Shown: positions 55,367 through 63,952, counted from the first letter of the stretch. The stretch is 64,000 nucleotides of DNA from Zhengella sp020637775 (GCF_041397485.1 NZ_JAWKWO010000004.1:372001-436000), one strand, 5' to 3'. The notes: generated by a model not told the origin, from the letters alone. Numbers and translations: made by a program.

Positions 55367-56590
55367 TCACTGCGCCTCTCGGAACCAGGCCACGATCAGC
55401 GCGCGCTCGTCCGGCGTGATCTCGGTGACATTGCCCGGCGGCATGGCGTGGCTGGCGCCGGCCTGGAGGAAGATTTCGCGGGCATGGGCCACGATGGTCG
55501 CATCGGTATCCAGCATCACGTTCTTCGGCGCCACATGGATGCCCTCCCAGACCGGCTCGGCGGCATGGCACATCGAACACCGGCCCAGAACCGTGTCGCG
55601 CACCGTTTCGAAATGCGGCGAGTTCACATAGGCCATCTGCCCGGCGGGAACCGCAGCTTCATAGCGGTCTTCCGCCACCGTCGCACCGAAGGAGGACAGC
55701 CAGGCGATGATGGCGAAGATCACGGCCGCCGCCACGAAGGTCCAGTAGGGCTTGCCCTTGCGGCCATGCATCGAGTTGAAGAAATGCCGGATCAGCACGC
55801 CGATCAGGAAAACCAGCGCCGCGATCACCCAGTTGTACTGGGTGGCAAACGCCAGCGGATAGTGGTTCGACAGCATGAAGAACAGCACCGGCAGCGTCAG
55901 GTAGTTGTTGTGCAGCGAGCGCTGCTTGGCCTGTTTGCCCAGCGCCGGGTCCGGCTTCTCGCCGGCCTTCAGCGCGGCAACCACCTTCTTCTGGTTGGGA
56001 ATGATGATGAAGAAGACATTGGCCGACATGATCGTGGCGGTGAACGCGCCCAGATGCAGGAAGGCGGCGCGCCCGGTGAAGACCTGCGTATAGGCCCAGC
56101 CCATGACGACCAGCGCCACGTAGAGAAACAGCATCAGGCCGACATCGCTCTTGCCCAGCGGCGACTTGCACAGCGCATCGTAGATCAGCCAGCCGATCCC
56201 CAGCGAGGCCAGCGAGATGACGATCGCCATATTGGCGGAAATGTCCATCACCGTGCGATCGACCAGGAACAGGTCGGCCCCGCCATAATAGACGATGGCC
56301 AGCATCAGGAAGCCCGACAGCCAGGTCCAGTAGCTCTCCCACTTGAACCAGGTCAGGTGTTCGGGCATCGCCGCCGGCGCGACCAGGTATTTCTGGATGT
56401 GGTAGAAGCCGCCGCCATGCACCTGCCATTCCTCGCCATGGGCGCCTTCGGGCAGGCCGGGCCGCTGGCGCAGGCCGAGATCCAGCGCGATGAAATAGAA
56501 GGAGGAGCCGATCCACGCGATGGCGGTGATGATATGCAGCCAGCGCACGCCAAGCGCCAGCCAGTCCCAGGTGATTGCCCAAAGGTCCAT
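55367..56590 (-). CDS. puuD: Membrane urate hydroxylase with fused cytochrome c domain
   Basis: A 407-residue protein of the PuuD (COG3748) family, which oxidises urate to 5-hydroxyisourate in the membrane and passes electrons to a cytochrome instead of making peroxide. About eight helices include WLHIITAIAWIGSSFYFIALD near residue 18 with conserved His, the VHGGGFYHIQKY segment near 57 and NNYLTLPVLFFMLSNHYP near 245. A cytochrome c domain closes the protein with CSMCH near residue 333. ATG 56590 (MDLWAITWDW) is the start. No soluble uricase gene is seen, so this is the urate step of the block. Confidence 0.92.
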   Translation of the reverse strand: MDLWAITWDWLALGVRWLHIITAIAWIGSSFYFIALDLGLRQRPGLPEGAHGEEWQVHGGGFYHIQKYLVAPAAMPEHLTWFKWESYWTWLSGFLMLAIVYYGGADLFLVDRTVMDISANMAIVISLASLGIGWLIYDALCKSPLGKSDVGLMLFLYVALVVMGWAYTQVFTGRAAFLHLGAFTATIMSANVFFIIIPNQKKVVAALKAGEKPDPALGKQAKQRSLHNNYLTLPVLFFMLSNHYPLAFATQYNWVIAALVFLIGVLIRHFFNSMHGRKGKPYWTFVAAAVIFAIIAWLSSFGATVAEDRYEAAVPAGQMAYVNSPHFETVRDTVLGRCSMCHAAEPVWEGIHVAPKNVMLDTDATIVAHAREIFLQAGASHAMPPGNVTEITPDERALIVAWFREAQ

Positions 56591-56638
56591 GTCGATCCCC
56601 GTGCGGTTTCTCGTCCGATCATTGCTGCGCAGGCACTG

Positions 56639-56673
56639 TTTGAAAAGCACCCGCTTTCACGATGACTTTCAAA
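56639..56673. promoter_or_regulatory. TTTGAAA...TTTCAAA inverted repeat between puuD and LysR gene
   Basis: TTTGAAA (56639-56645) and TTTCAAA (56667-56673) are exact inverted copies. CTTTCA also occurs as a direct repeat at 56654-56659 and 56666-56671, and CTTGAAAG lies at 56701-56708. They fill the 155-bp divergent gap, where a LysR regulator normally binds and controls the opposite gene. Confidence 0.5.
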
Positions 56674-56745
56674 AAAACCCGAACGGTAATAACGTGTTTT
56701 CTTGAAAGGGCACGGCGCTGCACGGCCCCCTTGAGCGGAGCGACC

Positions 56746-57666
56746 ATGGCCTATCTCGACAATATCGCGGTCTTCGTGCGGGTGGTGGAACTGGGCAACC
56801 TGTCCGCGGCCGGGCGCGACATGCGCATTTCGCCGGCCGTGGCGTCCAATCGCATCAAGGAACTGGAAAAGCATCTGGGCGTCCGCCTGTTCAACCGCAC
56901 CACGCGCCAGCTCATGCCCACCGAGCAGGGCCGTGTCTTCTATGACGGCGCGCGCAAGGTGCTGGAAGCCGTGGCCGATGCCGAGGCTGCCGTATCGGAA
57001 CTCTCCGGCCAGCCGCGTGGCTCCATCCGCGTCACCGCGCCGCTTGGCATCGGCCGGCGCTTCATCGCCTCCGGCATTCCTGCCTTCCGCGACCTGTATC
57101 CGGATATCGAGGTGCGGCTGCGCCTTTCCGACCACAATATCGACATCATGAAGGAAGGCATCGATGTCGCCTTCAAGCTTGGCGTTCTGGAGGATTCCAG
57201 CTTCAAGCGGCGCAACATCGCCCATTGCGACCGTATTCTCGTGGCCGCCCCCGCCTATCTGGACCGGCGCGGCACGCCACGCATACCGGAGGATCTGGCC
57301 CGTCACGACTGCCTCCTGCTGCGCTTTCCCGGTTCGCGGGATTTCCACTGGCTTCTCAGAAGCGCCGATGGTCCGCAGAAGTTCGAGGTCCGCGGCCCCT
57401 TCGATTCCGACGATGGCGATGTGCTGACGTCGTGGGCGCTGGACGGGCGCGGCATCGTCAACAAGCCGCGTTTCGAGGTCGAACCCTTCATCCGCGATGG
57501 CCGGCTGGTGCCTGTCCTGCCGGATTTCGCGCCGGAGCCGGTGCAACTTGCCGCGCTCTATCCGCATCGAAAGCTGCAGGACCCGAAGATCAGGCTGTTC
57601 CTCGACTTCATGGCCGAGCGCTGCCAGCGCATGGTGCGCGGCCTGCTGGGCGAGCCGGCCCTTTGA
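56746..57666 (+). CDS. LysR-family transcriptional regulator
   Basis: A 306-residue LysR protein. The N-terminal helix-turn-helix ELGNLSAAGRDMRISPAVASNRIKELE spans residues 16-45, followed by the linker helix and a substrate-binding domain (GSIRVTAPLGIGRRFIASGIPAF). It belongs to the one-gene subgroup starting with the YLDNIAVFVRVVE pattern. It is divergent from the urate hydroxylase gene and is therefore its likely regulator. Its TGA lies inside the -35 box of the next promoter. Confidence 0.9.
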   Translation: MAYLDNIAVFVRVVELGNLSAAGRDMRISPAVASNRIKELEKHLGVRLFNRTTRQLMPTEQGRVFYDGARKVLEAVADAEAAVSELSGQPRGSIRVTAPLGIGRRFIASGIPAFRDLYPDIEVRLRLSDHNIDIMKEGIDVAFKLGVLEDSSFKRRNIAHCDRILVAAPAYLDRRGTPRIPEDLARHDCLLLRFPGSRDFHWLLRSADGPQKFEVRGPFDSDDGDVLTSWALDGRGIVNKPRFEVEPFIRDGRLVPVLPDFAPEPVQLAALYPHRKLQDPKIRLFLDFMAERCQRMVRGLLGEPAL

Positions 57667-57691
57667 CAAACCGCAAGCGCATGCCTATATG
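57663..57691 (+). promoter_or_regulatory. Sigma-70 promoter overlapping the LysR stop codon
   Basis: TTGACA (57663-57668), 17 bases, TATATG (57686-57691): a near-consensus promoter. The LysR TGA (57664-57666) is within the -35 box. A transcript from about 57698 would give a 160-base leader before the gene at 57859. Confidence 0.7.
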
Positions 57692-57788
57692 CCGCCAGTC
57701 ATAAGGGCAGAGGCCCCTGCCGCCCGCAGGCCGAATGGCCACGGTGAAGCCTCCTCGAACGAGTTCCAACCGTCCCAGATCCCCTTTC

Positions 57789-57836
57789 GGATGCGGTCCG
57801 GTGGCAATGCGGGCAACCACTCGAACAATCGCATCC
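57789..57836 (+). promoter_or_regulatory. Structured 5' leader hairpin before the Glyoxalase_8 gene
   Basis: GGATGCG (57789-57795) pairs with CGCATCC (57830-57836); inside, GTGG (57801-57804) pairs with CCAC (57817-57820). Smaller hairpins occur earlier in the leader (GGCAG/CTGCC near 57706-57721, GGCC-GAAT-GGCC near 57730). The long stem ends about 13 bases before the ribosome site GAGAGGA. It matches no riboswitch I know. Confidence 0.5.
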
Positions 57837-57858
57837 CTCCGTGAAAGAGAGGACTGTG

Positions 57859-58299
57859 ATGAATGGAAATCGTGGGATATCCCCCACCATCGATGACATG
57901 AAGGCCCAAGCCAAGCGCCTGCGTGCCGAACTGGAAATTCGCGGCACGCCGCTCAGCCACGCCCAGGCGCTGGAAACGGTGGCCCGCCAGCACGGCTATC
58001 GCGACTGGAACACCGCCCATGCGGCGGCAGGCAACCGCCCGCCGACCAGCTTCCATGTCGGGCAGGTGCTGACAGGCACCTATCTCGGCCAGAAGTTCCT
58101 CGGCGAGGTGATCGCCGTGCAGCGCCTTGGCGAGGGCAATCGCTGGCGCCTCACTTTCCGGTTCGACGAGCCGGTCGATGTTGTGACCTTCGACAGCTTC
58201 TCGTCCTACCGCCACCGCGTCACGGCCACGGTGGGCAGCGACGGCGTGACGGCGGAACGAACGTCGAATGGCGAACCGCATATGCGGATCGAACTGTGA
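57859..58299 (+). CDS. Glyoxalase_8-family (glyoxalase superfamily) protein
   Basis: A 146-residue protein. The first 60 residues have the pattern IDDMKAQAKRLRAELEIRGTPLSHAQALETVARQHGYRDWNT that defines a domain annotated as Glyoxalase_8; the rest (VGQVLTGTYLGQKFLGEVIAVQ, then a beta-rich end) is a separate small fold. The metal ligands of true glyoxalase I are not evident, so an enzymatic role is doubtful. GAGAGGACTGTG precedes the ATG. It has its own strong promoter and a structured leader, unusual for such a small protein here. Confidence 0.75.
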   Translation: MNGNRGISPTIDDMKAQAKRLRAELEIRGTPLSHAQALETVARQHGYRDWNTAHAAAGNRPPTSFHVGQVLTGTYLGQKFLGEVIAVQRLGEGNRWRLTFRFDEPVDVVTFDSFSSYRHRVTATVGSDGVTAERTSNGEPHMRIEL

Positions 58300-58308
58300 C
58301 GGCAGAAA

Positions 58309-58340
58309 GGGGGCGGGCCGGTCATCCGGCCGCCCGCCCC
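58309..58340. terminator. GC-rich hairpin between convergent genes
   Basis: GGGGGCGGGCCGG (58309-58321) faces CCGGCCGCCCGCCCC (58326-58340) over a TCAT loop with a two-base bulge. It lies between the Glyoxalase_8 stop and the dodecin stop. On the minus strand CCTTTC follows, so it probably terminates dodecin. Confidence 0.7.
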
Positions 58341-58345
58341 TGTCC

Positions 58346-58564
58346 TCACGCCTCGCCGTCTTCCAGCGTGAAGGCGGCGTGCAGCTTGACCTGGTAATGC
58401 GCCACCTTGCCGTCCTCGATATGGCCGCGCGTTTCAGCCACTTCGAACCAGCGCAGGTGGCGCACCGATTGCGCGGCCTTGGCGATGGCCGCCTGGATCG
58501 CGTCCTCGATGCTTGTGGGCGACGAGCCGACCAGATCGACCATCTTGTATACGTGATTGCTCAT
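58346..58564 (-). CDS. Dodecin, flavin-storage protein
   Basis: A 72-residue dodecin. The sequence VYKMVDLVGSSPTSIEDAIQAAIAKAAQSVRHLRWFEVAETRG contains the conserved Ser-Pro-x-Ser turn and the Trp (residue 39) that stacks on flavin. Twelve copies form a hollow sphere storing FMN, riboflavin or breakdown products. AGGAGGTGCGCC is a strong ribosome site for the ATG at 58564. It follows xdhC on the same strand by about 120 bp, near the FAD-dependent xanthine dehydrogenase. Confidence 0.93.
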   Translation of the reverse strand: MSNHVYKMVDLVGSSPTSIEDAIQAAIAKAAQSVRHLRWFEVAETRGHIEDGKVAHYQVKLHAAFTLEDGEA

Positions 58565-58683
58565 GGCGCACCTCCTGGGAAACCGGGTTGCTGGCGGGAT
58601 GCGGCAGCGCCGCCTTCCTCGCAAGCCAACGCATTGGCCGCGTGAATGATCCACCATGAAGGTGTACGGGCGACGAGCCCCCT

Positions 58684-59496
58684 TCAGCCTTCCGCCACAG
58701 ACAGCGCCGCCATCACTTCCGCCACGGTCAGCGCCGCGATGACCGAAGGGCGCTTGTCGCGCAGATGCGCGCCGCCAATGGGGCAGACGAGAACGTCGAA
58801 GCGGGCATCCTCGCCACCGGCTTCTCGCCACTGGCGGGCGAACACGGCCCGTTTCGTGGCCGAGCCGATCAGCCCGACATAGGCGGCGTCATCGCGCTTG
58901 AGCGCTTCCGACACGATCAGGAAATCCAGCGCATGATCGTGGGTCAGCACGATGAAGGCCGCGCCGGAGGGAGCATCGCGCACGATCGCCTCCGGCATTG
59001 CCGAAAGGCGCGTTTCGACAGCGCCGCCGACCGTGACGGCAAGCGCTTCCAGGGCATCCGCCCGGGTTTCGACCACAATGGCCTGCACCGGCAGCAGCGC
59101 CAGCGCCCTTGCCAGCGCAGTGCCGACATGCCCGGCGCCGAACAGGTAGACATGCGGCAGGCGGGCCTGTGCGTTTTCCCATTGCGCCAGCAGCCTTGCC
59201 CGCGCCGCACCGTCCAGGCGAACGAAATCAAGCCGCACATGGCCGCCGCAGCACTGGCCGATTTCCGGTCCGAGCGGTTGCGACCAGCCACCTTCGCTTT
59301 CCGTCCCGGCAAGAACGGCGCGTGCACGCTCCATGGCCAGGAACTCCAGCCGCCCGCCGCCGATCGTACCGAACGTGGCGGCGGAGGTGACCAGCATCCA
59401 GGCATCGGCATCGCGCGGTGTGGACCCCTTCGCCTCGTCCACGCGCACCAGCACGGCGTCTTCATGTCCGGCAAGGAAGGCGCGAAGATCCGCCAT
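58684..59496 (-). CDS. xdhC: Xanthine dehydrogenase accessory protein XdhC
   Basis: A 270-residue protein that binds and sulphurates molybdenum cofactor and loads it into XdhB. The N-terminal part has DAVLVRVDEAKGSTPRDADAWMLV with the conserved G-S-x-P-R, QCCGGHVRLDFV near residue 90 with the Cys pair, and the Rossmann half VYLFGAGHVGTALARAL near 130. All family landmarks are intact. It follows xdhB by 9 bp. The ATG at 59496 is chosen; a TTG two codons upstream is unnecessary. Confidence 0.93.
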   Translation of the reverse strand: MADLRAFLAGHEDAVLVRVDEAKGSTPRDADAWMLVTSAATFGTIGGGRLEFLAMERARAVLAGTESEGGWSQPLGPEIGQCCGGHVRLDFVRLDGAARARLLAQWENAQARLPHVYLFGAGHVGTALARALALLPVQAIVVETRADALEALAVTVGGAVETRLSAMPEAIVRDAPSGAAFIVLTHDHALDFLIVSEALKRDDAAYVGLIGSATKRAVFARQWREAGGEDARFDVLVCPIGGAHLRDKRPSVIAALTVAEVMAALSVAEG

Positions 59497-59505
59497 GGGC
59501 AAGGC

Positions 59506-61845
59506 TCAGCCGCCTTGCCCGCGCAGCCGCTCGATCGCCATCAGCACGCGCTCCGGCGTCGCCGGCGCGTCAAGGCGCGGGCAAATCTCGTAGTCGGCGA
59601 CCGAGGCCACCGCGTCCGAAAGCGCATGGAGGACAGACATCCCCAGCATGAAGGGCGGTTCGCCCACCGCCTTGGACTTGTGAATGGTGTCCTCGCGGTT
59701 TTCCGCCCAGTCGGCCAGATTCACGTTGAAGACACGCGGCCGGTCGGAGGCAAGCGGGATCTTGTAGGTCGACGGCGCATGGGTACGCAGCCGCCCCCTG
59801 CCATCCCAGACCAGTTCCTCGGTCGTCAGCCAGCCCATGCCCTGGATGAACCCGCCCTCGATCTGCCCGAGGTCGATCGCCGGGTTCAGCGAGCGCCCCG
59901 TCTCGTGCAGGATGTCCGTCCGCTCGACCCGGTATTCCCCGGTCAGCGTATCGACCGAAACCTCCGACACGGAGGCGCCATAGGCGAAATAGTAGAACGG
60001 CCGGCCCTTGCCGCTGTCGCGGTCCCAATGGATGCCCGGCGTCTTGTAGAAGCCCGTCGCCGAAAGCTGGACACGCGCCACATAGGCCTGCTTCACCAGC
60101 TCGGCGAAGGGGATTTCCTGGTTTCCGATGCGAACCCGGTTCGGCAGGAACCGGATTTGCTCGCGCGGCAATTCGTAGAATTCGGCGGCGAAATCGACGA
60201 GCCGTTCGCGGATCGTGCGCGCCGCCGCCTGCGCCGCCATCCCGTTGAGGTCGGAGCCGGACGAAGCTGCCGTCGCCGATGTGTTGGGTACCTTTCCGGT
60301 CGTTGTGGCGGTGATCTTCACCTGGTCGATGTCGATCTGGAATTCCTCCGCCACGATTTGCGCCACCTTGACGTAGAGCCCCTGCCCCATCTCCGTGCCG
60401 CCATGGTTCAGATGAACCGAGCCGTCCGTATACACATGCACCAGCGCGCCGGCCTGGTTGAAATGGGTGGCGGTAAACGAGATCCCGAACTTCACCGGCG
60501 TCAACGCGATGCCGCGCCGCATCACGCCGCCCCTGGCGTTCTCCGCGCGGATCGCCTTTCGCCGCGCCTGGTAATCCGAGGAGGCCTCCAGCTCGTCGAC
60601 AATGCGCGCGATGACATTGTCTTCCACCGTCTGGTGATAGGGCGTCACGTCACGGCCGGCCGCACCGTAGAAATTCCTGCGTCGCACCTCAAGCGGGTCG
60701 AGCCCGGTGGCGAACGCCACTTCCTCGATCACGCGCTCTGCCCCCACCATGCCCTGCGGCCCCCCGAAGCCGCGAAAGGCCGTGGCGGACACCGTGTTGG
60801 TGTAAAGCGGTGCCGAAACCGCCTTCACTGCCGGCCAGTAATAGGCGTTGTCGCAATGGAACAGCGCCCGGTCCGTCACCGGGCCGGACAGGTCGGCGGA
60901 AAAGCCGCAACGCGCGGCATAGGTGAAGTCGACGCCCAGGATGTTGCCGTCGTCGTCGAAGCCGACATCGTAGCCGACAAGGAAGTCGTGCCGCTTGCCG
61001 GTCGCCGTCATGTCGTCGTCCCGGTCAGGCCGGATCTTCACGGCCCGCCCCGTATGCCGCGCGGCAATGGCCGCGACGGCGGCAAACAGGTTCGACTGGG
61101 TTTCCTTGCCGCCGAAACCGCCACCCATGCGGCGCACATCCACGGTCACCGCGTGGTTCGGCACGCCCAGCGCATGGGCCACCATGTGCTGGACCTCTGA
61201 CGGGTGCTGCGTGGAGGAATGCACCAGCATGTCGCCGTCCTCGCCTGGAATGGCGAGCGCGATATGGCCTTCGAGATAGAAATGATCCTGCCCGCCAATG
61301 CGCATCTCGCCCGACAGCCGGCGCGGCGCGGTCGCGAGCGCCTGTTCCACGTCGCCACGCTGCAGGGTCAGCGGATCGCAGACCAGTTTCGGCGCCTCGC
61401 CGGCATCCGCATAGTCGATGATGGCCGGCAATTCCTCGTAATGCACTTTCACCTGCCGGCAGGCCCGCCGCGCGATGTCGCGGGTCTGCGCCACCACGGC
61501 AAAAACCGGCTGGCCATGGAATTGCACCACCCTGTCGGCGAAGATCGGTTCATCATTGCGCCCGGTCGGCGAGATGTCGTTGACGCCCGGCACATCCGCG
61601 CCGGTCAACACGGCCACGACGCCCGGTGTCTTCAGTGCAAGCGCGGTGTCGATGCCCCGCACGCGCCCATGCGCAAGCGTGGAAAGGCCGAGATAGGCAT
61701 GAAGGCAGCCCTTCGGCTCGACGATGTCGTCAATGTAGACGGCCTCGCCGGTCACGTGCTTGTGCGCCGAATCGTGGCGCTGGCGCGAGGTGACGCCGCC
61801 CTTGATGGCAGAGGCTGTCAGGTCCGGTTGTTCGTGCTTTCCCAT
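59506..61845 (-). CDS. xdhB: Xanthine dehydrogenase molybdenum-binding subunit
   Basis: The 779-residue catalytic chain, oxidising hypoxanthine and xanthine to urate. Molybdenum cofactor contacts include RRMGGGFGGKETQ near residue 220, AFRGFGGPQG near 335, TATTTGKVPNTSATAASSGSDLNG near 525 and the catalytic Glu in VGEPPFMLG near 740. The substrate Arg is in the FRGFG segment. It runs 9 bp after xdhA in the usual A-B-C order. The length is that of two-subunit bacterial enzymes. Confidence 0.95.
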   Translation of the reverse strand: MGKHEQPDLTASAIKGGVTSRQRHDSAHKHVTGEAVYIDDIVEPKGCLHAYLGLSTLAHGRVRGIDTALALKTPGVVAVLTGADVPGVNDISPTGRNDEPIFADRVVQFHGQPVFAVVAQTRDIARRACRQVKVHYEELPAIIDYADAGEAPKLVCDPLTLQRGDVEQALATAPRRLSGEMRIGGQDHFYLEGHIALAIPGEDGDMLVHSSTQHPSEVQHMVAHALGVPNHAVTVDVRRMGGGFGGKETQSNLFAAVAAIAARHTGRAVKIRPDRDDDMTATGKRHDFLVGYDVGFDDDGNILGVDFTYAARCGFSADLSGPVTDRALFHCDNAYYWPAVKAVSAPLYTNTVSATAFRGFGGPQGMVGAERVIEEVAFATGLDPLEVRRRNFYGAAGRDVTPYHQTVEDNVIARIVDELEASSDYQARRKAIRAENARGGVMRRGIALTPVKFGISFTATHFNQAGALVHVYTDGSVHLNHGGTEMGQGLYVKVAQIVAEEFQIDIDQVKITATTTGKVPNTSATAASSGSDLNGMAAQAAARTIRERLVDFAAEFYELPREQIRFLPNRVRIGNQEIPFAELVKQAYVARVQLSATGFYKTPGIHWDRDSGKGRPFYYFAYGASVSEVSVDTLTGEYRVERTDILHETGRSLNPAIDLGQIEGGFIQGMGWLTTEELVWDGRGRLRTHAPSTYKIPLASDRPRVFNVNLADWAENREDTIHKSKAVGEPPFMLGMSVLHALSDAVASVADYEICPRLDAPATPERVLMAIERLRGQGG

Positions 61846-61854
61846 GCCTGGCCC

Positions 61855-63324
61855 TCACGCCGCCTTGCCGCCGGCCAGGCCGGCTGTCGTTTCCATGAAG
61901 AACCGCCGGAGCAGGTTTTGCGCCACCAGCATCCGGTAACCCGCGCTGGCCCGCATGTCGCTGATCGGCTGGAAGTCGGTGGCATAGGCGTCCAGCGCCG
62001 CCTCCACCGCGGCCATCGTCCAGGGCTGTCCGGCAAGCGCCGCCTCCACGGCGCGCGCGCGCTTCGGCGTGGCCGCCATGCCGCCATAGGCGATATGCAC
62101 CTGCTGCACGCGGTTGTCGCCGTCCAGACGCAGCAGGAAGGCGCCCAGCACGGCGGTGATGTCCTCCTCGCGCCGCTTGGAAACCTTGTAGACCGCGAAA
62201 CGCGCATCGCGCGGCGGCAGCGGCACCGACACGCTCTCGACGAACTCGCCCGCCGCCCGGTCCTGCCGGCCATAGTCGATGAAGAAATCCTCCAGCGGAA
62301 TCGAGCGCCGGTTGTGATGCTTGCGCAGCGCCAGCGTGGCGCCCAGCGCGATCAACGGCGGCGGCATGTCGCCGATGGGCGAACCGTTGGCGATATTGCC
62401 GCCGATCGTGCCCATGTTGCGGATCTGCTCGCCGCCGATCCGTTCGATCAGGCCCGACAAGGCAGGAACATCCGCGCCGAACGCCTCCGCGGCCCGGGTG
62501 TAGCTGACCCCGGCACCGACCACCAGCGTCGTGCCATGCACATGCACCGTCTTCAGGCTGTCCAGATGGCCGGTAAAGACGACAGGCGAAAGGTCGCGCA
62601 TGAACTTGGTCACCCACAGGCCCGCATCGGTGGCGCCCGAGACGATGGTGGCCTCCGGCGCGGCTTCCAGCACGCGGGCCAGATCCTCCGCGTCGGCAGG
62701 GACGACGATGCGCCCGCCGGCGCTATCGATTTCCACGCGTGCGCCATCGGCCATTTCGCGCAGTTTCTGCGCCACCGCGTCGCGCTCGACGGCCAGCGGA
62801 TCGTTCTCCGGCGATCCGTAACCGGAAATGGCGCGGCCCGCCCGCATGATGGATACGTAGCCGGTGCAGCGGCACAGATTGCCCTGAAGCGCCCGTTCGA
62901 TCGTCCGGTCATCGGCCGCGGGATCGTTCATCCACAGCGCGTAGAGGCTCATCACGAAACCGGGGGTGCAAAACCCGCACTGAGACCCGTGGTGGTCGAC
63001 CAGCGCCTGCTGGACCGGGTGCAGGCTGCCATCCGCCCGTTTCAGGTGTTCCACCGTGACGACGTGGCATCCGTCGAGCGATCCGAGAAAGCGGATGCAG
63101 GCATTGACGCTTTCATAGGCCGGCGCGCCATCCGCCCCCAGCCGTCCGACAAGCACCGTGCAGGCGCCGCAATCGCCCTCCGCGCAGCCTTCCTTGGTGC
63201 CGGTCAGGCCGCGCCGGATGCGAAGGAAGTCGAGCAGCATGTCATCGGGGCGCACATCCTTCAGCGCCACGGTCTCGCCATTGAGCAGGAAGCGAATCTC
63301 CTTGCGGATTGCCGGTATCGTCAT
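61855..63324 (-). CDS. xdhA: Xanthine dehydrogenase Fe-S/FAD subunit
   Basis: The 489-residue electron-transfer chain. Two 2Fe-2S sites are encoded by KEGCAEGDCGACTVLVG near residue 45 and HGSQCGFCTPGFVMS near 115 with NLCRCTGY near 150. The FAD domain follows (SGATDAGLWVTKF, then IGGEQIRNMGTIGGNIANGSP near 300) and a CO-dehydrogenase flavoprotein C domain closes the chain. The ATG at 63324 overlaps the HIU hydrolase stop (TGATG). Electrons pass from XdhB to NAD+ here. Confidence 0.95.
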   Translation of the reverse strand: MTIPAIRKEIRFLLNGETVALKDVRPDDMLLDFLRIRRGLTGTKEGCAEGDCGACTVLVGRLGADGAPAYESVNACIRFLGSLDGCHVVTVEHLKRADGSLHPVQQALVDHHGSQCGFCTPGFVMSLYALWMNDPAADDRTIERALQGNLCRCTGYVSIMRAGRAISGYGSPENDPLAVERDAVAQKLREMADGARVEIDSAGGRIVVPADAEDLARVLEAAPEATIVSGATDAGLWVTKFMRDLSPVVFTGHLDSLKTVHVHGTTLVVGAGVSYTRAAEAFGADVPALSGLIERIGGEQIRNMGTIGGNIANGSPIGDMPPPLIALGATLALRKHHNRRSIPLEDFFIDYGRQDRAAGEFVESVSVPLPPRDARFAVYKVSKRREEDITAVLGAFLLRLDGDNRVQQVHIAYGGMAATPKRARAVEAALAGQPWTMAAVEAALDAYATDFQPISDMRASAGYRMLVAQNLLRRFFMETTAGLAGGKAA

Positions 63325-63698
63325 CAACTGCCCCTGTAGGTGGAATAGCCGTAGGGCGAAAGCAGCAAGGGCACATGATAGTGCGCCGCCGCGTCATCCA
63401 TGCCGAAGCGGATCGGGATTTCCTCCAGGAACAGCGGCCCGCCCGCCACCGGCATGGCCAACCCGTGAAGGCGGATATAATCGCCGGCATGAAAAACCAG
63501 TTCGAATGTACCCGTCTCGAAGGTTTCGGCAGGCAGGATCGGGCTGTCGGTCCTCCCGTCATCATTGGTCACCGTCTCGGCGATCTTCTCGCGTGTGCCC
63601 TCTGCCAGCCGGAAAAGCTCGATACGGATACCCTCGGCGGGCACGCCGCGCGCCGTATCCAGCACATGTGTCGTCAGATAACCGCCAGCCTTGCTCAT
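63324..63698 (-). CDS. 5-Hydroxyisourate hydrolase (transthyretin-like)
   Basis: A 124-residue periplasmic- or cytoplasmic-type HIU hydrolase (UraH/HiuH/PucM family), opening the 5-hydroxyisourate made by urate hydroxylase. The N-terminal LTTHVLDTARGVPAEGI has the first catalytic His, HYHVPLLLSP a second one, and the protein ends with the diagnostic YRGS tetrapeptide. No signal peptide is seen from the chosen ATG at 63698. It is the first gene of the minus-strand hiuH-xdhABC run. Confidence 0.95.
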   Translation of the reverse strand: MSKAGGYLTTHVLDTARGVPAEGIRIELFRLAEGTREKIAETVTNDDGRTDSPILPAETFETGTFELVFHAGDYIRLHGLAMPVAGGPLFLEEIPIRFGMDDAAAHYHVPLLLSPYGYSTYRGS

Positions 63699-63952
63699 TG
63701 CTTCACCTGTCTGTCCGCGCCGTGTGTCCACATCCGGGCGCAGCGTGTTGCGATCTTCGAATTTGACCATACGGTCCACAGTGTGACTCATTCAAGGCAA
63801 TGTCTTAAGCCCCCGCCTTGGCGCCCCCGCTCAAAACAGTTTCAAATTTTTCCGCATGTTGGCCGCGCCCCCGGTTGAAATAGTCTGTCGGGCAAGATTT
63901 TCATTGTCGGGCGCCGGCCCTGCGCCGGGCCTGGCCGGGAGCGAAGAGACCC
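63699..63952. promoter_or_regulatory. Divergent control region hiuH-xdh / puuE
   Basis: 254 bp with no gene. GACC-ATAC-GGTC at 63765-63776, within TTTGACCATACGGTCC, is a short inverted repeat of the sort bound by GntR or TetR dimers and could regulate both directions. The stretch 63830-63860 is AT-rich and probably holds the puuE promoter, but no good -35/-10 pair is evident. Confidence 0.4.

Noticed and set aside
61204..63339. Plus-strand frame of about 700 codons opposite xdhA and xdhB
   Set aside because: Antisense shadow; the opposite strand has complete Fe-S, FAD and molybdenum motifs.
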